From the NCBI GenBank assembly GCA_031394045.1, contig JANMWN010000095.1:1-11635 (forward strand): a stretch of 11,635 nt of DNA. Direction: 5' to 3'. The number at the start of each line of letters is the position of its first letter. Within the stretch, counting starts at the first letter, position 1. The notes under the pieces were generated by a model, which had not been told where the DNA came from, ran no database searches, and saw only the letters and a list, made by a program, of their open reading frames with translations. This DNA comes from JANYIP01 sp031394045 (GTDB lineage: Bacteria > Actinomycetota > Actinomycetes > Prado026). Positions 1-5,328 of this stretch are shown in pieces. The translations under genes were made by a program, and so were the position numbers.

Positions 1-66
1 GCCCAGCAGATCGGTCACCTGGGCGAGCAACGCGACAGCGTCCTCGGGCTCGCGGGTGATCGACAT
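1..66 (-). CDS. N-terminus of an unidentified protein, cut by the left edge
   Basis: A minus-strand reading frame starts at an ATG at 66 and runs off the window after 22 codons, beginning MSITREPEDAVALLAQVTDL. The segment looks like the amphipathic first helix of a small protein, possibly a regulator, but this is too little to assign a family. No Shine-Dalgarno sequence precedes the ATG. A TACGAT hexamer ends 6 nt upstream of it, which would suit a leaderless transcript, common in actinomycetes. It follows the SRPBCC gene on the same strand, 125 bp downstream of that gene's stop, so it is probably a separate unit. The reading frame and start are plausible but not proven. Confidence 0.45.
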   Translation of the reverse strand, partial: MSITREPEDAVALLAQVTDLLG

Positions 67-72
67 ACCAAG

Positions 73-78
73 ATCGTA
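73..78 (-). promoter_or_regulatory. Possible -10 element for a leaderless transcript
   Basis: On the minus strand TACGAT fits the actinomycete TANNNT -10 pattern and lies 6 nt before the ATG at 66, so transcription would begin about at the start codon. It overlaps the palindrome TCGTACGA (74–81). No convincing -35 hexamer is visible at the usual distance. The rest of 67–191 shows no gene and no clear terminator. Confidence 0.22.
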
Positions 79-191
79 CGAGAGACCACTGACACAACCC
101 TGTTGCCAGCCCCCGAAATCCTGACGCCACACGCACGCGGACCGAAAAGTTGTTGTCCAGCAAGAGGAAGCCGCCGCGAATCAGATGGAGA

Positions 192-662
192 CTAGGGCGA
201 GGTGCGCTCGAGCTCGGCCTTGATTCGGGCGAGCGTCACCGTCATCGTCTCGCGGTTTCGGCTGGCCCGATCGCCGATCCCGGTAGCGGCCGGAGCCAAG
301 GTACGTACCAGGAATCCGCGCTGGTCCTGCGTCGACTCGGTCAGGTTGGTCCCGCCCGAGCCGTCGGCCTCGAACTGGTAGCGCCAAAGGGCGACAGGCA
401 GGCCGAGCAGGCTCGATCGCCAGCTCAGCTCGCGGCCAGGATCGGCGGTCACGACGGTGCAGGTCGTCTGCCAGCGCCACAGACGGTTCCGGTTGCGGCC
501 GCGGAACCGTGCTCCCGGCCGCGGAACCGTCGCACCTCCGACCCAGCGCACGCCAGCGGCCTCCGGGCTCCACTCGCCCATGCGTCCCAGGTCGGCGACC
601 AGCGCATAGACGTCGTCGGGCGAGGCAGCGACCGTCGTCGACACCGAGATCGAACCGCTCAT
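192..662 (-). CDS. SRPBCC-family protein (START/polyketide-cyclase-like fold)
   Basis: This 156-residue protein has no signal peptide or membrane segment and should be cytosolic. Its N-terminal ISVSTTVAASPDDVYALVAD is typical of the SRPBCC (Bet v 1/START-like) fold: first beta strand, then a helix opening with the 'spedVyalvaDl' pattern. MGEWSPEA and PGARFRGRNR follow, as in actinomycete members annotated polyketide cyclase/dehydrase or lipid transport. The length is normal for a single domain. The fold binds hydrophobic ligands, but the ligand here is unknown. The ATG at 662 is supported by a strong AGGAGG 6 nt upstream. The gene lies 33 bp after the BtuF-like gene, so it is probably the last gene of the riboswitch-led minus operon. 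A role in corrinoid handling would be speculation; it may simply be co-transcribed. Confidence 0.85.
   Translation of the reverse strand: MSGSISVSTTVAASPDDVYALVADLGRMGEWSPEAAGVRWVGGATVPRPGARFRGRNRNRLWRWQTTCTVVTADPGRELSWRSSLLGLPVALWRYQFEADGSGGTNLTESTQDQRGFLVRTLAPAATGIGDRASRNRETMTVTLARIKAELERTSP
496..530. repeat. Direct repeat of 15 bp, period 20 bp, within the SRPBCC gene
   Basis: The 15-mer cggccgcggaaccgt occurs at 496–510 and again at 516–530. A related inverted segment, acggttcc, lies at 483–490 and can pair with ggaaccgt in either copy. The period of 20 is not a multiple of three, so the two copies are read in different frames, yet the protein keeps family-like sequence on both sides. 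It is therefore probably fortuitous GC-rich repetition rather than a recent duplication. Confidence 0.5.
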
Positions 663-695
663 ACGTGCCTCCTGGGGGTCTTCCGACCGTACCGG

Positions 696-1591
696 TCAGC
701 GCACGCGCGCGGCCCCGGCGGGGACAGTAGCCCCAGGGGTCGGGTGCAGCAGCTCGGCCAGCAGTTCGACACCGTCGACGAGACGGGGACCAGGCCGGGA
801 GAAGTACGAGTCGGCGTCGACCGCCCAGACCACGGGAACCGACGCGAGCTCGGGCCGCGCCAGCACCGAGGTAGCTGCTTCCACGGCGCGCTCGAGGTGG
901 AAGCCGCACGGCATGACGACCGCCACGTCAGCGTCGGCAGCCGCGATGTCGGCCCACTCGAGGACTCCCGAGCGGGCTCCGGCCTTGGCCAGCAACGGGT
1001 CTCCACCCGCCAACGTGATCATCTCGGGGACCCAGTGCCCCGCGCTGAACGCCGGGTCCGTCCACTCCAGCGCGAGAACGCGCGGACGTGCGGCCACTCC
1101 CTCGATTCGCCGGCGTACGTCGTCGATGCGGTCCTGCAGACCATCGACCAGGACTGCCGCCACGGCTGCGGTGCCGGTCGCCCTGCCCACCCGTTCGACG
1201 CCGTCGATCACCTCGGCCAGGCTGCTCGGGTCGAGCGAGAGCACCTCAGCCTGGCAGCCGAGCAGCTCGGGCGCCTCGTGCACCGCACCGGCGGGTACGG
1301 CACAGACCTGGCAGAGATCCTGCGTGATGATCAGGTCCGGCGCGATGGCCCGGATCCGCTCGACGTCGAGGGTGTAGATCGGCTCGCCCACCGCGACCCG
1401 CGCGCGCACGGCCTCGTCGATGCTCAGCGAGGAGGCCGCCGGGTCGTGGGGGAGCGCGGTGCCCGAGACGACCGGCTTGGTCCGTGCCTCCGCCGGGTGG
1501 TCGCACTCGAAGGTGACGCCTTCGAGTGCGCCCCCAGGCCGAGCGCGAAGACGATCTCGGTGCCCGAGGGCAGGAGCGAGACGATCTTCAT
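696..1591 (-). pseudogene. BtuF-like cobalamin-binding protein gene, broken by a 1-nt frameshift
   Basis: The N-terminus reads MKIVSLLPSGTEIVFALGLG from the ATG at 1591. The frame then fails and stops at 1424. In the next frame the family sequence continues as GVTFECDHPAEARTKPVVSG, then IAPDLIITQDLCQVCAVP, and on to the stop at 696. Adding one base near 1523–1526 (for example reading CACCTC where CACTC is found) gives A-H-L-E-G-V-T-F-E-C-D and one frame of 299 codons, 298 residues, a usual length for this family. These features mark the periplasmic-binding-protein-like BtuF/FecB fold (Pfam PF01497). There is no signal peptide or lipobox: the conserved SLLPSGTEIV begins at residue 4, as in a widespread group of leaderless BtuF-like proteins. 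No BtuC permease or BtuD ATPase gene accompanies it. It sits 25 bp after the toroid gene, under the same cobalamin riboswitch. An internal GTG at 1409 could allow reinitiation, but the product would lack the N-terminal lobe. A true mutation and a sequencing error are both possible. Confidence 0.85.
1502..1530. repeat. Perfect 12-bp inverted repeat at the frameshift site
   Basis: The arms cgcactcgaagg (1502–1513) and ccttcgagtgcg (1519–1530) are exact reverse complements around a 5-nt loop, tgacg. In the coding strand the downstream arm encodes the conserved T-F-E-C-D region. The upstream arm is where a base is missing. Perfect arms inside a coding region, at a lesion, suggest that one arm was rewritten from the other, or that a hairpin disturbed sequencing. 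Confidence 0.9.
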
Positions 1592-1608
1592 CGGGTCAGG
1601 CGTTCCAG

Positions 1609-1620
1609 CTGACGCGTCAG
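1609..1620. repeat. 12-bp palindrome over the stop codon of the secreted toroid gene
   Basis: CTGACGCGTCAG is a perfect palindrome covering the TGA stop at 1619–1617 and the start of the 25-bp gap to the BtuF-like gene. It could be a site, or a small RNA hairpin affecting coupling between the genes. No U-tract follows, so it is not an intrinsic terminator. Function unknown. Confidence 0.3.
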
Positions 1621-3239
1621 GAGACGCGGACCTGGGCGGGGGTCTTGCTCGGCTTGGCGCTGTTGCCGAAGGCCCACGCCTCGATGCTGCCCTGCGGCGG
1701 GTGGTACGCGATCGCGCCGAGTGTGCTGTACGACCACGTGGTCGCACCGGCGAGTGCGTGGTAGTACGCCCAGTACGCCGTCGGCGGAGGCGTGCTGATG
1801 CATGCCTGCTGCGCCGTCGTGGGGAACCCGTTGATCCGACAGACGAAGGCCAGCCCGGACTGCGTCGTGCCCACGGGCGTGAAGCCGGCCTGCTGCAGGG
1901 CCGCGATCCCGGTGGTGGGTGCCCCGGGAGCGCAACGCACCTTGACGCCCTTGCCGAACGGGGTCAGGTCGACCGCGACCGTGACCCCGGTCGCACCCGG
2001 GCAGTGGCCCGCTGTACCGGCCAGCGTCCTGGTCACCGTCGTGGCAGCGGTGGTTGTGGCAGACAGCGCCACGGTCGGGCTGGCGCAGGACTGCACCGGT
2101 ACCGCCGACGTTGGCACCGATGCCGGGAGCGGCAATGTCTTCCCGGCCATGGCCGGGACCGACTGCACGGTGGCGAGCGTGTTGGGCGAACGGTCACCGG
2201 GGAAGAAGAACGCACCCTGGTCGGCGACAGCGTCGGTGCAGCCGAGCTGGAAGGCCGCCAGCGCGGTGTACGGGTTGGCACCGTTCTTGGTCCAGCTCGC
2301 GGCGGTCGGCGTCGCGTTCTCGGCGAGGATCGCCTGCAGCGCGAGCGCCGTGGAGTCAGGGTCCGAGGTCTGGCCGGGCGCCGCCAGGAACGGGAAGCCG
2401 GCATCGTCGGTCTGGATGCTGCGCAGTGCCGACAGCACCATGAACCGCATCGGGCGCAGGGCGTACGCCGCCAGCCCCTGGACGGCCATGCCGGTGCTGT
2501 TGGTGTCAGGACCAGCGAAGGTGTTGGGGTCTGCGACGGGGCACCGCACAGAGGTGTCCGGGCGGTACGACGTCCACAGCCCGTTGCTGCACTGCTGCGC
2601 GGTCAGCCAGGCGATGCCCGCCGCGGTCTTGGCGTTGCCCTTGGTCACGCCTGCGGCCTTGAGCGCGGTCAGGACGACGCCCTGACGGAACGATCCGTCG
2701 TAGGTCGGGTTGCCGGTGCCGAACAGTCCGCGGTCGGTGCCGCTGGTACGGGCCGTCCTGAGCAGACGGGTGACGAGGTCGTTCTTTGCCGCGGTGCCCC
2801 CGAAGTGTCGCGGGTCCTCGCCGGCGCTGACCGCAGCGAGGATGAAGTACCCGAGCGTGCCGGGGTTGTCGGTTCCGTCGTTGGTCAGGAAGGCGGTGTC
2901 CAGCTGCCTCTTGAGAAAGGTGACAGCCTGGTCGGACGCGGCCTTGCCGACCCCAGCGGCGTGCAGCCCGATCACCGCGTACGCCGTGTCGACCACGTCG
3001 GTGAACCCGTACGCGTTCACGTGGCCGCCGTTGGCCGTGATCTGGCGGGCGAGGTAGCCGGCGCCCCACCTGGCCACCTGGCCGTGCGTGGGCGTTGCAG
3101 CAGCTGCTGCGGGGGTGGCGGCGCTGGCCGCCGAGGCGGGCAGGGCGGCTCCGGTCACGAGTGCGACCAGTGCGGTGGCCGAGACGGCCGAGACGGCGCG
3201 AAGCCATCGGGTCTTGCTGGTGACGATCTTGTTCGGCAC
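1617..3239 (-). CDS. Secreted intrinsic-factor/transcobalamin-like two-domain protein (toroid plus four-Cys domain)
   Basis: The protein has 540 residues. The GTG at 3239 is preceded by AAGGGGA. Residues 1–42 form a signal peptide with basic residues, a hydrophobic core and ALPASAASA. Residues about 50–370 form a prenyltransferase/squalene-cyclase-type alpha/alpha toroid, seen from repeated motifs such as DTNSTGMAVQGL (245–256) and DPDSTALALQAI (293–304). C217 and C233 form a likely disulfide also present in the LPDTG protein encoded at 3748. Residues 413–525 form a small domain with Cys at 413, 436, 467 and 480, and motifs AGFTPVGT, CRINGFPT and PPPTAYWAYY. This domain is clearly paralogous to that of the protein encoded at 5325. 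The order of toroid then small domain is that of intrinsic factor and transcobalamin, which hold cobalamin between the two. No anchor is seen, so it is probably released. It is first in the operon behind the minus-strand cobalamin riboswitch. The fold is likely; corrinoid binding is inferred from architecture and regulation. Confidence 0.85.
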   Translation of the reverse strand: MPNKIVTSKTRWLRAVSAVSATALVALVTGAALPASAASAATPAAAAATPTHGQVARWGAGYLARQITANGGHVNAYGFTDVVDTAYAVIGLHAAGVGKAASDQAVTFLKRQLDTAFLTNDGTDNPGTLGYFILAAVSAGEDPRHFGGTAAKNDLVTRLLRTARTSGTDRGLFGTGNPTYDGSFRQGVVLTALKAAGVTKGNAKTAAGIAWLTAQQCSNGLWTSYRPDTSVRCPVADPNTFAGPDTNSTGMAVQGLAAYALRPMRFMVLSALRSIQTDDAGFPFLAAPGQTSDPDSTALALQAILAENATPTAASWTKNGANPYTALAAFQLGCTDAVADQGAFFFPGDRSPNTLATVQSVPAMAGKTLPLPASVPTSAVPVQSCASPTVALSATTTAATTVTRTLAGTAGHCPGATGVTVAVDLTPFGKGVKVRCAPGAPTTGIAALQQAGFTPVGTTQSGLAFVCRINGFPTTAQQACISTPPPTAYWAYYHALAGATTWSYSTLGAIAYHPPQGSIEAWAFGNSAKPSKTPAQVRVS

Positions 3240-3358
3240 GGGATCCCCTTCTGCTGGGCCCGCGGTACCGATTCTGCGTGGTCTCCGTCCCGATGCTCAG
3301 CATCGAGGGGGAACACCCAGGCTCCGGCGCGCAGTCCACGACGTAAATACGGAGCCCA
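3240..3358 (-). promoter_or_regulatory. Leader between the minus riboswitch and the toroid gene (expression platform)
   Basis: About 120 nt separate the aptamer from the GTG. Minus-strand RNA here can form a 7-bp stem (GGCTCCG at 3356–3350 with CGGAGCC at 3326–3320) and a 6-bp stem with a 3-nt loop, CGATGC-TGA-GCATCG (3305–3291). TTCCCCCT just before the second stem could pair with the Shine-Dalgarno AAGGGGA near the start. No stem followed by a U-run is present, so translational control fits better than termination. The pairings are my reading and are not computed. Confidence 0.4.
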
Positions 3359-3448
3359 TCCCCACGCGGGCATTCCGGCTCACCCGCTTGCGCGGGCCTA
3401 CGGCTGCGGGTCAGCGCCGGCATTCGACCGGCTTCCCCCAGGTGGAGA
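3359..3448 (-). promoter_or_regulatory. Cobalamin riboswitch controlling the toroid–BtuF–SRPBCC operon
   Basis: The minus strand carries the conserved aptamer core in order: GGGGGAAGCCGG, then GCCGGCGCTGACCCGCAGCC (the near-invariant core GCTGACCCGCAGCCGT is at 3415–3400), a stem CCCGC-GCAA-GCGGG with a GNRA loop (3396–3383), and the B12 box AGCCGGAATGCCCGC (3380–3366). The box's 3' end departs from the usual ACCTGCC. A closing P1 stem pairs TCTCCAC (3448–3442) with GTGGGGA (3365–3359). Cobalamin riboswitches bind adenosyl- or methylcobalamin and usually switch expression off when B12 is plentiful. Confidence 0.92.
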
Positions 3449-3459
3449 CGTGCGAGCGG

Positions 3460-3465
3460 AACCTA
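3460..3465 (-). promoter_or_regulatory. Possible -10 element for the minus operon
   Basis: TAGGTT on the minus strand fits TANNNT and would start transcription near 3453, a few bases before the riboswitch P1 stem. The -35 region is GC-rich and unconvincing (TGCCGC at an 18-bp spacing is the nearest candidate). Confidence 0.35.
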
Positions 3466-3471
3466 GCACGG

Positions 3472-3492
3472 GGCAGCCGTACGGCGGCACCC
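3472..3492. repeat. Imperfect palindrome between the divergent promoters
   Basis: GCCGTACGGC (3476–3485) is a perfect 10-bp palindrome. Complementarity continues outward with mismatches to gggg and cccc flanks. It lies between the two candidate promoters, about where a shared regulator could bind, but no known operator is recognised. Two further 6-bp arms, ggcggc (3483–3488) and gccgcc (3506–3511), surround the plus -35 region. Confidence 0.35.
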
Positions 3493-3499
3493 CGGCTTG

Positions 3500-3529
3500 T
3501 TGGTAGCCGCCGAACGGTGTGAGTACATT
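3500..3529 (+). promoter_or_regulatory. Candidate promoter for the surface-protein/ECF operon
   Basis: TTGGTA (3500–3505) and TACATT (3524–3529) are separated by 18 bp, a reasonable fit to a housekeeping sigma promoter. Transcription would start near 3536, about 20 nt before the plus-strand riboswitch. Confidence 0.5.
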
Positions 3530-3557
3530 GCACGAGAGCCAACAACTGAACACGCTC

Positions 3558-3654
3558 GGTCGAGAGGGGAAGCCGGTGAGACGCCGGCGCTGACCCGCAA
3601 CCGTGTGCCACCGGCCCCGCAAGGGTCGGTGGCGAGCCGGAGCACCTGCCGACC
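3558..3654 (+). promoter_or_regulatory. Cobalamin riboswitch controlling the surface-protein/ECF operon
   Basis: The conserved parts are present in order: GAGGGGAAGCCGGTGAGACG, GCCGGCGCTGACCCGCAACC (core GCTGACCCGCAACCGT at 3589–3604), a 10-bp stem closing a CGCAA loop (3608–3632), and a consensus-like B12 box AGCCGGAGCACCTGCC (3635–3650). P1 closes by GGTCG (3558–3562) with CGACC (3650–3654). It is the closer match to consensus of the two aptamers here. It predicts that the six-protein-coding stretch downstream, through the S component, is repressed by cobalamin. Confidence 0.95.
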
Positions 3655-3747
3655 ATCGCACTGCACTTTTTGCTCACCATCCGTCGTGGACTGCGGGTCG
3701 GAGCCGGACCCCTCCGTCGCCGCCTCTCTCTCGGGAAGGCGTTGCGC
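3655..3747 (+). promoter_or_regulatory. Leader between the plus riboswitch and the LPDTG protein gene
   Basis: This holds a short T-run (3667–3671) without a preceding stem, a small hairpin GGGTC-N7-GACCC about 3696–3712, and a pyrimidine run cctctctctc (3723–3732) directly before the Shine-Dalgarno GGGAAGG (3733–3739), which it could mask. An upstream in-frame TTG at 3670 exists, but it has no ribosome-binding site and would put arginine-rich sequence before the signal peptide. I therefore treat this stretch as untranslated. Confidence 0.4.
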
Positions 3748-5328
3748 GTGAACCTGTTCGTCCGCTCGTGCGCCGCCATGGCCGCCACGACGGTGCTGCT
3801 CCTGACCGCCTCCGGCGTCGCTCTCGCTGCGACCCCACGTACTGCCTCGACATCGACCCAGGCGACCGCAGCGACGACGTGGCTGGCTGCCGAGCTGACC
3901 CGGTCCGGTGGCTCGATGCCCGGCTTCACCGCCGGCCGCCCCGACGTCGGGCTGACCGAGGACGTGGTCCTGGCCCTGACCGCCGGAGGCGCGGGCGAGG
4001 GTGCACCGGCGCGGACGGCCACCGCCCAGGTCGCGGCGCACGTGGCCGACTTCGTGTCGTACGACTCGCTCGGTACGGCCTTCCCGGGCGTGCGGCTGGC
4101 CGGCCCGATGGCCAAGTCCATGCTGGTCGCCGAGGTGCAGGGCGGTGACCCGAACGCGTTCGGCGGGTGGGACCTGGAGGGCACGCTCCGGTCGCTGATG
4201 CTGACCACCGGCCCGACCAAGGGCCGTTTCGCCGACAAGAACGCCTTCTCCGCAGATGCCAGCAACGGGTTCGGGCAGGCGCTGGCGCTCATGGCGCTCC
4301 AGCGGACCACGGACGGCGTCCCGGCCGCCGCAGTGAGTTTCCTGCTGGCCCAGCAGTGCCCGGCGGGCGGGTTCCGGCTCTTCTACGACTCCGGCGCCAC
4401 CTGCGCCGCGGACGCCGAGACTGACACCGACGCGACCTCGCTCGCCGTCGAGGCGCTGCAGGTCGTCGACCGGACCATAGCGGTCAAGGCGGCCTCGGCG
4501 AAGGCGGTCACCTGGCTGCTCGGCCACCAGGATGCGACGACCGGGTCGTTCTCGGGCACCGGCCCCACCGCCACGTCGAACACCAACAGCACGGGCGTCG
4601 CCGCCGCTGCACTGCGGGCGGTCGGAGAGGCCGCCGCCGCGGCCAAGGCAGCTGGCTACGTCGCCGCGCTGCAGCTCGGTTCCGGCTCGGACGCAGGCGC
4701 CATCGGGTACGACCACGATGCGGTGGTGGCTGCGCCCGGGGGGACCATCGACGGCTCGTCTCGGGACCAGTGGCGCCGCGCGACCGCCCAGGCCGTCCTC
4801 GCGCTCGGCCTTCCCGGGTACGGCGCGATCGTGGCCGTACCCGCGCCGGCGACCGGGGGCGGTGGCGGTGGCGGTGGCGGTGGCGGAGTGACCGGCGGGA
4901 CCTCGACCGCGACGTTGTCCTCGTCAGCTGTCGAGGCAGGCGGCACGATGCGGATCGGCGGTTCCGGCTTCCGGCCCGGTGAGCGTGTCCAGGTCTGGCT
5001 GCACTCCACCCCGGTGCTGGTGGCGAGTGGCCACGCGAGTGTCGCCGGCACCGTCTCGCTCGTCGTCCGGATCCCGGCCGGGACCAAGGCCGGGGCCCAC
5101 CAGATCGTCGTCCTGGGCGTCGCTTCCGGGCACCGGGCGGTGGCCGGCCTGCGCATCGCTGCCGTCCCCGTACCCGTACGTGCCGCCGCGGCGCCGGAAT
5201 CGGGCGGGCCGACCCTGCCGGACACCGGCCGATCGGTCATCTGGCCCGCCGGCATCGGGGCGCTGCTGCTGCTCGTGGGCGTTGCACTCGTCGCTGGCGG
5301 TCGGTCCTCGGCGGGAGGCCTGGCGTGA
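3748..5328 (+). CDS. LPDTG-anchored toroid-domain surface protein, putative corrinoid binder
   Basis: The protein has 526 residues from a GTG at 3748, chosen because GGGAAGG lies 8 nt upstream and a signal peptide follows at once (residues 1–28, ending SGVALAA). Residues about 35–365 form a prenyltransferase-like alpha/alpha toroid with repeat motifs DTDATSLAVEAL (227–238) and NTNSTGVAAAAL (278–289). The pair C204 and C219 is shared with the secreted toroid protein. A run of 11 glycines (370–380) leads to an Ig-like surface domain (about 384–472, with GSGFRPGERVQVWLHSTP). LPDTG at 490–494, a hydrophobic stretch and a short tail containing one arginine follow, so sortase should link it to peptidoglycan. 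It is first in the plus-riboswitch operon and overlaps the next gene by 4 bp (GTGA). It lacks the four-Cys domain, which the next gene supplies. Ligand binding is inferred. Confidence 0.87.
   Translation: MNLFVRSCAAMAATTVLLLTASGVALAATPRTASTSTQATAATTWLAAELTRSGGSMPGFTAGRPDVGLTEDVVLALTAGGAGEGAPARTATAQVAAHVADFVSYDSLGTAFPGVRLAGPMAKSMLVAEVQGGDPNAFGGWDLEGTLRSLMLTTGPTKGRFADKNAFSADASNGFGQALALMALQRTTDGVPAAAVSFLLAQQCPAGGFRLFYDSGATCAADAETDTDATSLAVEALQVVDRTIAVKAASAKAVTWLLGHQDATTGSFSGTGPTATSNTNSTGVAAAALRAVGEAAAAAKAAGYVAALQLGSGSDAGAIGYDHDAVVAAPGGTIDGSSRDQWRRATAQAVLALGLPGYGAIVAVPAPATGGGGGGGGGGGVTGGTSTATLSSSAVEAGGTMRIGGSGFRPGERVQVWLHSTPVLVASGHASVAGTVSLVVRIPAGTKAGAHQIVVLGVASGHRAVAGLRIAAVPVPVRAAAAPESGGPTLPDTGRSVIWPAGIGALLLLVGVALVAGGRSSAGGLA
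4855..4887 (+). repeat. GGTGGC hexamer repeat encoding a poly-glycine linker
   Basis: Four exact GGTGGC units (4861–4884), flanked by GGGGGC and GGA, encode 11 consecutive glycines joining the toroid to the Ig-like domain. Gain or loss of a unit would change the linker by two glycines without shifting the frame. Confidence 0.85.

Noticed and set aside
696..1409. A self-standing 237-residue protein starting at the GTG at 1409
   Set aside because: The family sequence continues upstream in this frame to the frameshift and then into MKIVSLLPSG in the other frame, so the short form is the remainder of a broken gene.
1410..1591. Programmed ribosomal frameshifting as the explanation for the BtuF-like gene
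   Set aside because: No slippery heptamer is seen at the switch, and this family is not known to use frameshifting. A deletion or a read error at the hairpin is simpler.
150..3506. A plus-strand open frame of 1118 codons
   Set aside because: It is opposite the SRPBCC, BtuF-like and secreted toroid genes, is Arg/Gly-rich without family motifs, and arises from high GC in the antisense frame.
3663..3675. Intrinsic terminator at the T-run after the plus riboswitch
   Set aside because: No stable stem directly precedes the T-run.
3670..3747. TTG start at 3670 for the LPDTG protein
   Set aside because: No ribosome-binding site is present, and it would place an arginine-rich stretch before the signal peptide. 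The GTG at 3748 has both a Shine-Dalgarno and a correct signal peptide.
3463..4716. A minus-strand open frame of 417 codons through the plus riboswitch
   Set aside because: It crosses the riboswitch and lies antisense to the LPDTG gene, with low-complexity sequence.
1617..5328. Toroid proteins as active terpene cyclases or prenyltransferases
   Set aside because: They carry export signals and B12 riboswitches, and I see no DXDD or DDXXD-type catalytic motif; the fold is used here more plausibly for binding.
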